From Hawksworthiomyces lignivorus (taxonomy: Eukaryota; Ascomycota; Sordariomycetes; Ophiostomatales; Ophiostomataceae), in contig NTMA01000098.1 of the NCBI GenBank assembly GCA_002917075.1, positions 1 to 64,000 of the forward strand: a stretch of 64,000 nt of DNA, given 5' to 3'. Under the pieces are notes generated by a model. That model did not search any database. It was not told the origin of the DNA and saw nothing but the letters and a program-made list of their open reading frames with translations. Shown here piece after piece: positions 40,001 through 51,484 of the stretch (its first letter is position 1; every line of letters starts with the position of its first letter). The position numbers and the translations under genes were made by a program.

Positions 40001-42448
40001 CCTATCTAACCGGGCACATCCCTGGAGACTCTCATCACATCGATCTAGAGTCAAAACGGACTACGGTCAGGCAATGTCAGATCTGAAATCCTCAGAGTAT
40101 CTGCAAAATATCCAACAAAATCCAACAGGCACGCCTTCGAAATCACCATACTTTCTTTCCTCTCTCTTGAAAGGGTGGAAGGCTAACCGTCAAGACCAGG
40201 CCTGCATTCGCCTAAGTCGGCTTAGTGTCCAACGCGCGAGCATTGATGTCAACTCGCTAATGCAGAGAGACGACGAATTGTGATAAGAAGAAGAAGAGAC
40301 GTTGAGAAAGCTACTCCGTACAGAGAGAGACGAGGGAAAAAGGCGAATAGCAAGAGTCACATTTTCTGCAGCGTGCATGGAAGATTAAGCGCCGGCAGGC
40401 CATTCTTCACACCCAAGAGGCCTGGATGTAGCCAATAGCAAGGCTTCCGCTCGCTCTCTCTACGCCGTGTTGGTGACCATGTACCAAGAATAGATTGCGC
40501 CAAGACCAACCTGTCCAATCATACACAGTCTTGGCAGCTCTCTCGTCCCGCTCTCCCTCAACCCCCCTCTCTCACGTTCGCGAGTTCACTCGCCCATCTT
40601 CATGCTGCCAGACATTGTTCTTTTCCCCTCTCTACAACCCTATTTTGTGTACTCCCCTTGCTCGCTGTTAATTACCGACTGTCGTCCGTACTGTCTGCAT
40701 TGATGTTGTTACATTACTGAGTAAAGCAGAATGGGGAAGTGCTCTGCAACAAATCACCTGCGGGATAACACCGCAGTTTTTACAATATCGGAATGTTCAA
40801 AGGCAATAGACTATTAGTCGTAGCGTGTTCATGCTAAAGAACCCACGGACACAATAGAGAAAACCAAATACAGCAAGTCGAGGGGTTGGGCAGCTTGAGC
40901 ACAAGACAGCTTTCCAACCTATTGGAAGCAACTAGAGAGGTCCAAGCAAGCAAGAACTCATCAGGACATCGTTGGCCGGACTAGACAAGCAGCCTGCCTT
41001 TCCGTCTCTCTAATGCGCTCCCAAGGGACCCTTAGAGGGCCTTGGCTGGTAAACGTGAGAACTCTGTTTCTTCATGTTGCATTGTTCCCCCCGCCACCGA
41101 ATTGAAAGTGTATGAGGAAATGCCGCAATGCACCTCATTAACATTGAAGCTCTACATGTACGAGTACAAGTATGAATAAAGGGGTAAGAGTAGGAATGAA
41201 TGCATGCTCAATGAACGCTCAAGGAAGGGAAAGGAGACTTCAAGATACCGGCCCGGAGTTGTGGACGACAGATGCACCTTAGCAGTGGAGACAAGGGTCT
41301 AAGCTGCAAGTATACTCTGTATTAAAAATACAGGCAGAAAATACCATAAGGCGAGAGAGTTAAAAAAAGGAACAGACTTGTACTGAATAGTCCTAAGGAG
41401 ATTTTCACTTGCAGGACAACCCTGTAAGTGAAATCACTAACATCCTTTGCTCCACCGCTTTCTTTTCTTATTCGGGAAGCCCACCCAGCAGGGAGGGAAG
41501 CCGAAAAGAAGGCTGGCCAGGCCTCGTACTGTAACCATGTCCGGCGTCCGTTCTTTGACTTTCTGTGCCTTTTCTCTTTTGCCAATGCGCGGCGAGAGTT
41601 CTGTCACGGTAGGGAAGCCCGGCCAGAACGAAAACGAGAGAAAGAGCAGGGCGTGCTAATATCGGTGCCGCGACTGCTTCTGCTTCCACCCCCCTTCGAC
41701 ACACTTTCCCTCGTCCCGTTTTTATCTTCTTGCAATGCTCTTCAGCCTCTAATCTTTTCATTTCTCTGGCTTTGTTCCTCTTTTGCACCCTCTGCCCTTC
41801 TCCCCCTCTCTATGCCCTCTGTCACCTCTTCGTCCCCATATCCCTGGCCTTGCTGAAAGGGACCTGGAGCGGGACCCTCGACGGGACCTCGTGTTGCCCC
41901 ATTATCCTTTTGCCCACTGGCCCAACTGTGCTGTGCCGCCAGTCAATTTACAACACGCACACGGGTGCATTCATTCGCACATACAAAACCAATCCCAGCT
42001 GCATCTTTTCTTGGACCAACATCTTCACGCCTCTTCGCTTCTGCGGGAAGATTGGGCTGGAGGACATAGCCGGACGCAGCAACAGCAGATCAAAAAGCTG
42101 GACAGACTCGCCTCCTGATATATCCATCAGTTGCATGTGTGTCGAGCAGCTTGTCCTGAGCTGTGTGATTTACATCATAAACTAAGTTGATGCGGTCTTG
42201 GTATACCACTTTCCTTGCCTCAGGTCACCTTGCTCCGCCGTCTTCACCTCGCCCGGCCGTGGACGACTTATCCCACTTATAAACCCTCTTCTCTCGTCAT
42301 CTTGTTGTTTCTACCTGTCTGCATGGACCCGTAACGACACATCTCTGTTGAAGCAAGTTGGCGAGTGGCACTTCATTGTGCGCTCCCCTCCTCGACACTT
42401 CCTCTTATTCGATACCATCCTTTTCTTTATCTTTCCGGTTCTCCCAAG
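37080..42448. other. 5.4-kb stretch with no recognised gene
   Basis: AHA1 promoter on the left and a long pyrimidine-rich leader (about 41640-42440) for the 1321-residue protein gene on the right. In between, AT-rich DNA with dense stops and a few chance open frames. The longest (39756-40283, +) has no convincing family match. TACTCCGTA occurs at about 40312. Confidence 0.45.
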
Positions 42449-45400
42449 ATGAACGCTGCGCGCGACCCGACGTCGCGCCTCCGCGCTAATCTCAATCCCC
42501 TCCGAACATCGTCTCTCGGTAGCGTCTTCCATGGACCAAATAGCACGCCTCTCTCGGCCGTGTCTATGGCGTCGCACAATCCCATGTCGCCGAATCCAAC
42601 ACCCTTGAGCGCCATACAACCATACAATCCGCAGGAATGGGCTCCGTCTCCCCTGCCCCAAGACCGGACTCTCCACCATTACCAGGAGGCGGCGCCACAA
42701 CGTGAGAACAGACTCTGCAGTCCTTCTTGAAAGCCCCCATCTCATATTTTCACTGGACTAACCATGCTTAAGAATCTCCTCCACCGCCACCATACTCTCC
42801 TCCCCGCAGCCAGCGACCTGTGAGTATGGTCTTTGAGACTTCACCCGCCAACATTTCTGCCGCAAGAGCTCCTTTGCCTGGAGCTCAGCCGCGGACTTCT
42901 ACCGACCAGTCTGTCCACCAGGCTTTTGCTCCCCCACCAGGATCGACAAGAGGTGGCTCGCGGGACAGACGGTTTGGCCTCCCTTCTTTCGGCCGCCGTC
43001 GTGACCCGGAACAACAGCATAATATAACAATATCACCCTCCGATTTGCACTCAGCACAACATCAGCCACCTATCCCTCCGCCTCCCGCCTCTCGCTCTCC
43101 CCAACCGCCTCTGCAGCCTCCACCAAATGCGAACAACACAGCATCCCCTGTTATGGCGCAACGTCACCAGCACCCAGTATTGCAGCCCTTGCAGATCCCA
43201 GACAGCAACAGCAGCAGCGCTATGAATAACGACAGCGGACAGGTAAACGCCGCAGTGCCGCCTGGATCACGCCGTGCTGCATCTACGGGAGCCATAGGTA
43301 CGCCAACATCTGCTCGATCTCGCTCCTCGTCTCAGATTCGCTGGGAGCCAGGAATGCCTCTGCCGCCGCCTCCACCAGGGCCACCGCCTGCAGGCTCTCG
43401 ATCTCAGAGCATGAACAGGCCGTCAACGGGAAGTGATCCGGTCGTTTCTCCTCCCACGCGACGGCCGCCGCCTGCCGGGGTTGCCGTTCTTGGTCCTGTT
43501 CCACCCACGCCTGCCGGCTGGTTTGACCAGGACGCCAGCACACCCCAAGACAACAACGTCACACCTAGGCAGATTCCGGACCAGATCGCTGCTGCGGCGG
43601 CGAGAGAAGAACACTCGCCGAATCGAGTATCCTTGGTCGAGAGCATTTCGAGCGCAGCCAGCTCACGGGACAATGCCGAGTCCGCCGCCTCGAGCAGCTC
43701 CACACACAGCTCTCATTCACCTAATACCACAAGCATGCTTGCCCGTACGGGTGCTGTGCGTGGTGAGAAAACGCTGCGAGAACGAAGAAACGAGAGCAGG
43801 ACGCGTGGGAACAGCATACGCAATTCCATCGACGGATCCGTCGACGGCAGCAGCCGACAACTGTCCAACATTGTCATTCCGTCTCCTGGCTCTGTTGGGA
43901 GCCTGATCCGGCGGCCCACGATCAACAAGTCGACGCCACGCAGCGGTGGAGGTGGACCCAACAGCGGCCGGTTAAGTCAGCGCGACACATCGCCGCGAAC
44001 TGGCGACACCATCACCAGCACGGCCACGCCGCCGTTTTCGCCGCACCCGATGAAACCGCGTCCTCATCCTATTTCAACATCTGGAACGCCGCATAGCGGC
44101 GGGAGCGAAGCTCTTGTGCCCAAGGCGCTTCCTACGCCACCGCTCCAGAGCCGCTCGGCTTCGTCTTCTCAGACCAGACACTCATTCGAGGCGGCTCCGG
44201 CTTCTGCAACGCTCCTCTCTCCATCTCAAGTTTCAAAGGAGATGGCGCGCAGGCAGTCAGCCGAGCAGTTCAGCCAGGGCACCATTGAGCGGTTCAACGC
44301 ATTTGCTCAGAGGGAGGCCCTCGCCGATTCGGATGCGGAGCGCGTGCGGATGTTTGCCGAGTTCATCGTCAGCGAGTCACGAGTCCGCCGCGAGCGGTAC
44401 GCAGCGGCCATCGGTGCCATGGGGTCTGAAATTTTCGACCTGACGCGCGACCTCTTCCGGCCCATGGCGGTCCGGCGCGAGTCCATGGCATCGCAGGAGA
44501 GTGCCAGTGCTGGCGCCAGCGCCGTCGAATTCACACCGCAGTCGTCGGAGCCGAGCCACTCTCACCGGGGCTCCATCGCCTCTGTATTCCGCGAAGGGCC
44601 TTCTTCGGCGCCGCCCGTCTCCTCCTCGGCCTATTCCAACTTGGCGCACGACCGAGGCCCTGCGTCGGCGGGTGCTGAATCGACCGGTAGCAATAGCAGC
44701 TCTGCTATGATGCCCATGTCGCCGACAGGGCCGCCGCCGAACGGATGGCAGCAGTCAAATTATATGCCGTCTCTGTCGCCCATTCTCAGCATGAGCGTCA
44801 GCGAGCACCCCGACGACGGAAGCTCGCGCGGGCGGACAGCCAGCCGGTGGTGGGAGTCTAGCTCTCACGGCGGAGAGGCTGGCGGCCGCCTCGAGCGCTC
44901 GAAGCGGGAGTCCAAGTACATGGGCGTGCCGAAGGAGGCCCGGGAGGCGCTGCAGTGGACAGACGACCCTGAGCCCCTGAGCGGCAACAGCGTAGTAATG
45001 TCCAGAGGCAGCAGTGGGCACGGCGATGATCCCGGCGTTGGCAGCAGCACCGCCGTGAACTATAGCATGTACGAGTCGTCTAGCGAATACCCGCCCGAGA
45101 AGGTGGCCTACCAGCAGACGCCGCTCGTTTCGCCCGAGCCATCGCGCACACCCCTGGCATCGGCGCACTTTGGCAGCGGGTTCCTCTCTTCCAGCTCCAC
45201 GCCGAGCACGCCCAGCGCCGCTCAGCTGGACGTGTCGCGCCTGGTGACGCTGCCGCCTCCTTATCCGCGGCACCACCCGGCCGTCAACAACAATCACCCG
45301 GAGCTGACGGAGATCCGCTCGGCGGTGCGAATGCTCTCCAACATGACAGAGGTCGAAGCGGCGCACGAGCGCTTTGCCCGCGAGAGCCAGGCTGCCAAAG

Positions 45401-46485
45401 AGGAAGCGGCCAAGACGAGCCAGGCGCAAAAACAGGCGATGCGCGCCAACCTGCACGAGGAGATCTCGGCAGGGCGCATGAGCTATGCGGAGGCAGCAGC
45501 GATCGAAGCAGATTCGGCGGAAGCAGAAAAGGCACGCGAGAAGGAGGAGGAGAAGGCGGACTTTGACCGGTTCCAGACGACGGTGGTGATGCCGGTCAAC
45601 GAGCTGCTGACAGCGCGCATTGCCAAGGCGACGCAGCTCTTCGACGAGCTGCGGGGGCGGCTCTTCGTGGAGACGCGGCAGCCGAGCCCCAACATGCCGC
45701 AGGAGGAGGGCGACGAGCGGCCGGAGCTGCTGGAGAAGCTGACGCTGCTCAAGTGGGTGTTTGAGGCGCGCGAGGCGCTGCACCGGGCGATCTACGACCT
45801 GCTGACGGGCCGCAACGACCGGTACCGCGACATGGTGCTGACGCCGTACCGGCTGTCGGGCAACCAGGAGAAGCTGCGCGGGGCGGAGGCGTTCTTCGCG
45901 GACGACGCGGCTAAGCGGGCGCAGGCGTTTGCGGAGGAGGCGCTGCGGCGCACGCAGGAGTTCCGCGACGTGGTGGAGGAGAACGTGGTGCGGGGCGTGG
46001 AGGTGCAGCTTTCGGCGTTCTGGGACATTGCGCCGCCGCTGGTGCAGCTGCTGGACCAGATTCCCGCGGACCTGCGCGGGTTCCACATCCGCATCCCGCC
46101 GAGCGAGTTCCAGGAGACGCCCAGCTACCACGCGCACCCGCTGCAGTACCTGTTCTCGCTGCTGCTGCACACGGAGAAGAGCACGCACCAGTTCATCGAG
46201 TCGCAGACGAACCTGCTCTGCCTGCTGCACGAGGTGAAAGAGCAGGCGGTGGCGGCCAAGGCGCGCGTGCTAACGCACGAGGGCCGCGACGGCGCGGCGG
46301 CGACCGCCGAGGAGGTGGCGCGCCTGACGGAGGACCTCAAGGACAAGGTGCGCGTGGTGCAGGACCAGTGGCGGTCCGGGCTGGGCGAGAGCATCGTGCT
46401 GGTCAAGGAGCGCGTGGGCGGGTGGCTGCTCGAGACGGGCGGCTGGGACGAGAGCCTCGAGGACGGCGGCGTCGGCAGCGTGTGA
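42449..46485 (+). CDS. Large Pro/Ser-rich protein with helical C-terminal domain, function unknown
   Basis: Two exons, 42449-42701 and 42773-46485, 1321 residues. The intron (42702-42772) has a CTAAC branch site and joins APQ-Q|SPPPPPYSPP in frame. The ATG at 42449 starts MNAARDPTSRLRANLNPLRTS. The first two thirds (to about 880) are disordered and rich in Pro, Ser, Gln and Arg, with PPPPP runs and PPPYSPP (possible WW/SH3 ligands) and many SP/TP sites. From about 930 to 1310 the sequence is charged and predicted helical (EEKADFDRFQTTVVMPVNELL, LKWVFEAREALHRAIYDLLT), ending in amphipathic segments that may form coiled coils. I recall similar conserved but unnamed fungal proteins and assign no function. 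A scaffold or cytoskeletal/polarity role would be a guess. Confidence 0.75.
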
Positions 46486-47237
46486 GAGAGGAAAAGAGAG
46501 AGAGAGAGAGAGAGAAAGATCTCGATCTCGAGGAGCATGGAATAAAGAGTTCCGAGGAGAGACGACACTAGTAGATTCAATGGTGAACCTTTCCTCTTTG
46601 CGTCTTGTTTTATGATTTTATGGCAGGCTGGTGGTGCTGGTTTGTTGATACCCTTCTGTCTGGTGATGCCGTCTTTTGTTCTTTTCTTGACGACGTAATG
46701 GAAAACAGCGGGATATTGGAAATCCTTTTTTTTTTCTCATCATCTTCTCATGTATATATGTTCTCACTACCTCTATATTTTGTTTCAGCTCCGATGCACG
46801 AGGCTGAGACGCACCAAACGATACGTATGACAAACTTAGATATCAGAACTCTCGTTATATTCATAAAGCTTCTACATCATTCCCAGAACCGCTGAGTGGA
46901 AAACCGATTTTGCCTTTGCGTGCAATAAAATTACTAAGCCCTTTACCCTTCTTGACGCGGCATTTGACCTTCTTGGGCCTATATCGCTGGCTGTGTGTAC
47001 CCTCCTATGACACCAGATTCCTCAAGATGTTGGCGTAAATGCTAGACTGGACAAGATGAGAGTAGATGTCAGCCTCGAAGCTGCTTTATTGCAATTGCCT
47101 CCTTCGGAGAATGCTCCAATAGCTTCATGACTTACCAGACTGTGCGCCGTATATGGCAACTATGACGTTGTAATGCTGGATTCTTCAGCGAAGGGGGATC
47201 CCGTTCTCTGCTCGCCCGTTCGCCGCAATCTCTCCGT
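46486..47237. other. Convergent 3' region, 1321-residue protein gene and FMC1
   Basis: Starts with a GA microsatellite (46494-46517) just after the stop of the plus-strand gene. On the minus strand, 47135-47047 has all the signals of an intron (GTAAGT donor, CTGAC branch, TCCAG acceptor) downstream of the FMC1 stop. No other gene recognised. Confidence 0.45.
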
Positions 47238-47600
47238 TCACTTCTTCCCGCCGTCCTCTCCGCCGCTCTCGCCGTCCTCGGTAAACTCGATGGGCAGGTT
47301 CATGCCCACGCGGCGGGCGGTCAGGCGCACGCGCTCCTTCTCGTCCATGTCGGCGGAGAGGGCCGGGTTGTAGCGCTCGAGCAGCATGGAGTAGGTGCGC
47401 TGGGCCTGCAGGTAGGCCAGGTACTGCTCGCCGTGGAACACGGACGACGACGGCGCGCGGGACGAGGCGGCGGCGGGCTCGAACTCGGCGCGCAGCTGGG
47501 CGTGCAGCGGCGAGCGGGGGGTGGCCAGCAGCTTGCGCGGCGGCAGCTCCCGGAGGAACGAGCGGTAGAGCGACCGCAGCTTGGTGGACGAGGCGGCCAT
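47238..47600 (-). CDS. FMC1: Fmc1-like mitochondrial ATP synthase assembly factor
   Basis: Single exon, 120 residues, ATG at 47600. The start MAASSTKLRSLYRSFLRELP and the block LRAEFEP match the Fmc1 family, which has an LYR-like N-terminus (L-Y-R at residues 11-13). Fmc1 works with Atp12 in assembling the F1 part of ATP synthase in the mitochondrial matrix. The C-terminal half is charged and ends in an acidic Gly-rich tail (EDGESGGEDGGKK). The gene is divergent from the EngB/MRX8 GTPase gene with 352 bp between start codons, so the two mitochondrial genes probably share a promoter region. Confidence 0.82.
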   Translation of the reverse strand: MAASSTKLRSLYRSFLRELPPRKLLATPRSPLHAQLRAEFEPAAASSRAPSSSVFHGEQYLAYLQAQRTYSMLLERYNPALSADMDEKERVRLTARRVGMNLPIEFTEDGESGGEDGGKK

Positions 47601-47952
47601 TTTTGGGGAGGTTTTCAATAGAAGAAACAAAAAAAAAAAGCCGACGAGAAACTCTATAAAGCAAATCCGAAGTGATGCTTTATTTTGTGGGTTGTATCTG
47701 AGTTGTAATGCTGTTGTGGCGGTTGTGCTGAAGAAAGAGGAGCATAAAAAAAAAAAAAAAAGTCGACGTCAATCGCCTGATTTAATTGGCCTCTGGTGAA
47801 AATATCACTGGAGCTCCCGTTTTTGTGGGGGAAAACGGCGCCTGTAGCTAATAAGAATTTGTGCGCCTCAGCCGTTTCGACCACAGACGTCCACGCTTCT
47901 CTCTTCTACTTCAAGAAAAAAGAATCGAAGAAGCTCGTCGACTACATAGAAG
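47601..47952. promoter_or_regulatory. Shared divergent promoter region of FMC1 and EngB/MRX8
   Basis: 352 bp between the two start codons. It contains two A-rich runs (about 47629-47639 and 47745-47761), plausible nucleosome-free poly(dA:dT) elements, and no coding signal. The bidirectional role is inferred from the gene arrangement. Confidence 0.45.
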
Positions 47953-49764
47953 ATGCAGAAAGGCTGGCGGCATGCTAGGCTGCTTGCCTTGCTGCCGCCG
48001 TTGCGGCAAAGAGCTGTAGAAGGCGCATACTCACCAGCTTCAGCCCTAGCACCGGCCTCGAGACCTATGTACCCACCAGCCGCGATATTGGCCGCGAGCT
48101 GCTCCGGCTGCAGATGTTTCTCGCATTCGCCAAGGGCAGAAGCGAAAGCCGCGAAGGTTGCCAAGTCTGCCAAGAGCAAGACGAAGCCTCCGGCCAAGGC
48201 CAAGTCCACCAAAAAGGCAGCCCCTGCCCAGAAGAACGATCCGCCCGTGACCCTGCGAGAAGACGCTGTTCTGGCGCTCTCGTATCTCCCGCCGCCCGCG
48301 ACGGCGACGAACCAGATCGAGGCCGTCGCCGAGGGCGCGCCGCCGAGCCTGCAGGCCCTGACGGCGGCCACGTCTGTGTTCACGCGGCCGCCGGCGCGGT
48401 TTCTGTACTCGGCGCCGCGGTTTCTGCACCTGCCGGTGAACACGCGCATGCCCGAGGTGTGCATCCTGGGGCGGTCCAACGTGGGCAAGTCGACGCTTCT
48501 CAACGCGCTGGCGGGGCTGGAGTCGGGCGGCAAGGCCGGGCGCAGCCACGGGGCGCGTCCCGGGCGCGCGGGGCTGGCCATTACCAGCGCGCGCGCGGGC
48601 TGCACCAAGATGATGAACGGCTACGGCTTCGGCCCGCCGCTGCGGCTGCGCACGGCGCCGGTGCTGGGCCGGGCGGCAGAAGAGGCGGCAGAGGCGACAG
48701 AGGAAGCGGAAGAGGCAGACGAAGAGGACAAGGAGGAGGAGGAGGAGGAGGACGGGCACTGGCCTGGCGACAGGTCTTCGTCGTCGTCATCGTCGTCGGT
48801 GCGGCGGTCCCGCTCGCAGCGGCGGGCGCACAAGGCGGGCGAGCCCGTGCCGGCGCACAGCCTGGTGCTGCTGGACATGCCCGGGTACGGGTTCATGTCG
48901 CAGTCGGCGTGGGGCGCCGAGATCGCAAAGTACCTGGAGCGGCGGACGGCGCTGCGCGGCGCCGTGCTGCTGGTGGATGCCGTGGCCGGCCTCAAGGACG
49001 GCGACCGCCAGGCCCTCGCCATGCTGCGCGACGCCAACGTGCGCACCCTGGTCGTGCTGACCAAGGCCGACAAGCTGCTGCCCTGGGCGACGGCGGCGGG
49101 AGCGGCGGGAGCGGCGGGAGCGGCTTCTCCACCCTCGCCCGCACCCACGTCCTCGTCCTCGCCCACAGCCGCACGCCCCGGCGAGCAGTCCATCCGCAGC
49201 GCCTGCCTCCGGGTCTGGGACACGCTCCGGGCCGTCGAGCGCGAGAGCTGGGGCACCGTGCCGTGGATGGAGGGCCAGGGCTGGGACCCGGAGATCTGGG
49301 TCACGGGCGCCGGCGATCCCAAGGGCGGCGGGTTCGGCGTCGCCGGCGCGCGCCTCGCCATCTGCCGCATGGCCGGGCTCGTCAAGACGAGCAGCAGCCG
49401 CAGCAGCAGGGCAGAGAAGCCCGCCGCCGCCGCCGACAAGGGCAGCAAGAAGCGCAAGGGCGCGGACGTGGGCGCGGGCGCCGCCAACGCCACGGTCATG
49501 CCTGCCACCGCTGCCGATCTTCCAAAGGTGGTCCCCTTTGATCAGATCAAGTGGGCGGCGACCAGCACGGAAGCGGTGATTGATCAGTCGGAAGAGCTCC
49601 AGTTCATTGCCGCCATAGAATCGACCCGGAAAGGCCGCCAGGCACGCCAGGAAAGCGATGAACAGCAGGACGAGGAGTCACACGAACAGGCTGCTGCTTC
49701 AGACATAGTACGGACGTCGGGTGGCCGAAGACGGCATTGGAAGAGCAGGCGGGCTAGCAGTTGA
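47953..49764 (+). CDS. MRX8: Mitochondrial EngB/YihA-type GTPase (Mrx8-like)
   Basis: Single exon, 603 residues, ATG at 47953. The N-terminus is Arg/Ala-rich without early acidic residues, as in a mitochondrial presequence, followed by a Lys/Ala-rich stretch. The GTPase core shows G1 GRSNVGKST (173-181), a G2-like SARAGCTKMMNGY, G3 DMPGYG (308-313) and G4 TKAD (370-373). DMPGYGF plus the YLERR segment identify the EngB/YsxC family, which helps large-subunit ribosome assembly; yeast Mrx8 is the mitochondrial member. Bacterial EngB is about 200 residues. Here G1 and G3 are 135 residues apart because of an acidic (EE/DE run) and Ser-rich insertion at about 235-295. A second low-complexity insert follows G4 (about 380-415), and there is a long basic/acidic tail. 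Confidence 0.87.
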   Translation: MQKGWRHARLLALLPPLRQRAVEGAYSPASALAPASRPMYPPAAILAASCSGCRCFSHSPRAEAKAAKVAKSAKSKTKPPAKAKSTKKAAPAQKNDPPVTLREDAVLALSYLPPPATATNQIEAVAEGAPPSLQALTAATSVFTRPPARFLYSAPRFLHLPVNTRMPEVCILGRSNVGKSTLLNALAGLESGGKAGRSHGARPGRAGLAITSARAGCTKMMNGYGFGPPLRLRTAPVLGRAAEEAAEATEEAEEADEEDKEEEEEEDGHWPGDRSSSSSSSSVRRSRSQRRAHKAGEPVPAHSLVLLDMPGYGFMSQSAWGAEIAKYLERRTALRGAVLLVDAVAGLKDGDRQALAMLRDANVRTLVVLTKADKLLPWATAAGAAGAAGAASPPSPAPTSSSSPTAARPGEQSIRSACLRVWDTLRAVERESWGTVPWMEGQGWDPEIWVTGAGDPKGGGFGVAGARLAICRMAGLVKTSSSRSSRAEKPAAAADKGSKKRKGADVGAGAANATVMPATAADLPKVVPFDQIKWAATSTEAVIDQSEELQFIAAIESTRKGRQARQESDEQQDEESHEQAAASDIVRTSGGRRRHWKSRRASS

Positions 49765-49962
49765 GCCGGGGGACACCAGAGTTCGCTTTGTATACTTTGT
49801 AAAAATTATACCAAAATATGTACTATAATATACACTCCATAGATGATAGAGAACACAGTATGAGCTATGAGGCAACGTCATTTTGCTCCATGCGGGTATC
49901 TTACAGCATTTTTGGGTAGAGGCCACAGATCCTTCCTGTGGCGATGATGTACCTGATGATAG

Positions 49963-51484
49963 CTATGCAACCGAAAAAAAGTTTACCAATATAAAAATAC
50001 CGCCCTGGTTTCCTCCCCGCCCCCCTCTGTCTTTCCACGATGCTCGAGGCACCCGCTTCCGCGGCCTGCCGCGCATCTCTGTAGACGGCAAGCCCTTGGT
50101 GTTGAACCGGTGGTTCGGGACGAAGATGTCCTTGAGGTTGTTCCAGAACCCGAGGTCGTAGAGGTTCTCGACGTCGCGCAGGGACAAGACGCGCTCCCAC
50201 TCGCCGACTCCTGGGTAGCCGGGCTCGTCGGCGGCGGGCGGCTTGCCGTCGTCGGTGCGGATGAGGACGTTGTCGGCCTCGACGGGCCAGCGGGTCCAGG
50301 AGGTCTCGACGGTGACGTTCTTGTTGCGCTCGCGGCTCATGCGCCGCCGAAAGACGTAGCCGTCCTCCATGTCGCACTTCCAGTCGGACCACTTGAGGCT
50401 CTCGTTGGTCGTCTGCCCTGTCCAGACGTTCCACAGGTTGTAGGCCAGCAGGCCCCACACCAGCGGGCTGATGAGCACGCCCAGCAGGCTGACGCTGCCG
50501 AGGTGGATAAAGTTACGCATGCCCCACGACCACAGGATGACCCAGTCGCTCAGGCGCATGCGCTCGCCCGACTCGGCCGACTGGCGCGCGAGCCAAGGGA
50601 ACAGCGACCACGTCGGGTAGCGCTCGCGGATGCGGGCCGAGATGAGCTCCATGCCGACGCAGCCGCCGTACGTGCAGAGGACGCCCGTGGTGAAGAGCAG
50701 CAGCAGGAACCAGTGGTGGTTGCCGGCACCGACGCAGTTGTTGATGAAGATGCAGTGGTGGTCGAGCCGGCCGATGCACCGCTTGCACACGGGGCAGTGC
50801 TTGCTGCGCGGCGGCTTGAGCAGGTTGCACGTGTGGCAGCGCGCGCCGGGGTGGAAGAGCGCGTAGTCGTACGGGTAGCGCAGCATGTGGTCCTTGAGGT
50901 TGCCGATCGACACGTAGCCGGGGTCGGAGGCCGCCGCGAGGTAGAGGAAGATGTACGGGAGCGCCATGAGGACCACCAGCGCGCTCTTCTGAGACGTGCT
51001 CAAGAGCGGCCACGCCACCGGCACGGCAAAGTATTCGGACCCGGCCAGGAGGATGATGAAGAAGATCTGTGGTGCAGACAGAACGAATCTGCGTCAGCAA
51101 GACGGCCCTGCAACGAGCATCTACGACCGAACCCTAAGGGCAGCATATCACGCATCACGAACCAGTATAGTGGGATGTCTGTCGTTCATCATAAAGTTGC
51201 CAAACCGCTGGAGTGCAGAGGTAAATCTGCCCGAGGTCAGCCGCCGGTCGAGCGCCAGCACGCCATTCGGCAGGTGTACGAGGAAGAAACGGTGCAGCCA
51301 TGCGATGGGCGTGCGCCTAGAAAGAGAGATTATTAGCTTTCATTCCTCTGGCTCTCCCAAGCGCCAAGCGCCTTCCGGTATGCGCTTCGCCTTACCTGAA
51401 CACGGGGAGTCTGCCAAAGAAGATGACAAACGTCATAAACGAGATACCGAGCACGACGGTCGCAACAGTGGCGAGGAGGCCCAT
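49963..51484 (-). CDS. SWF1: DHHC palmitoyltransferase, Swf1 type
   Basis: Three exons: 51484-51396, 51316-51163 and 51066-49963, 448 residues. The introns are 79 and 96 nt. Residues about 3-25 form the first membrane segment, with others near 80-100, 110-127, 195-220 and 240-265. The Cys-rich DHHC domain (RCHTCNLLKPPRSKHCPVCKRC...) has the catalytic DHHC at 183-186, followed by IFINNCVGAGNHHWF. The order of segments and the start MGLLATVATVVLGISFM match Swf1, the ER enzyme that palmitoylates SNAREs near their membrane anchor. The second donor (GTTCGT) is weak, but the join HPTIL|IFFIILL agrees with the family. The last residues (about 435-448) are unlike relatives I know, so a final small intron cannot be excluded. 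Confidence 0.88.

Noticed and set aside
39756..40283. 175-codon open frame on the plus strand in the gene-poor block
   Set aside because: No ATG at its start, no confident family match, odd composition, no splice signals linking it to other exons. A HET-domain resemblance is a short stretch only.
44755..46230. 491-codon open frame opposite the 1321-residue protein gene
   Set aside because: Shadow frame rich in Arg/Leu caused by high-GC coding DNA on the plus strand.
46880..47010. Lys/Arg-rich open stretch on the minus strand (RYRPKKVKCRVKKGKG) resembling a ribosomal-protein fragment
   Set aside because: No start codon, no upstream exon in frame and no family identified. Kept only as part of the FMC1 3' UTR question.
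48114..49541. 475-codon open frame overlapping the EngB/MRX8 gene on the same strand
   Set aside because: Out-of-frame shadow without GTPase motifs; the 47953-49764 frame carries them all.
49901..49962. Possible extra terminal intron and exon of SWF1
   Set aside because: A GTATTT donor near 49995 and a CATAG acceptor exist, but the resulting tail matches nothing known, so the simpler stop at 49963 was kept.
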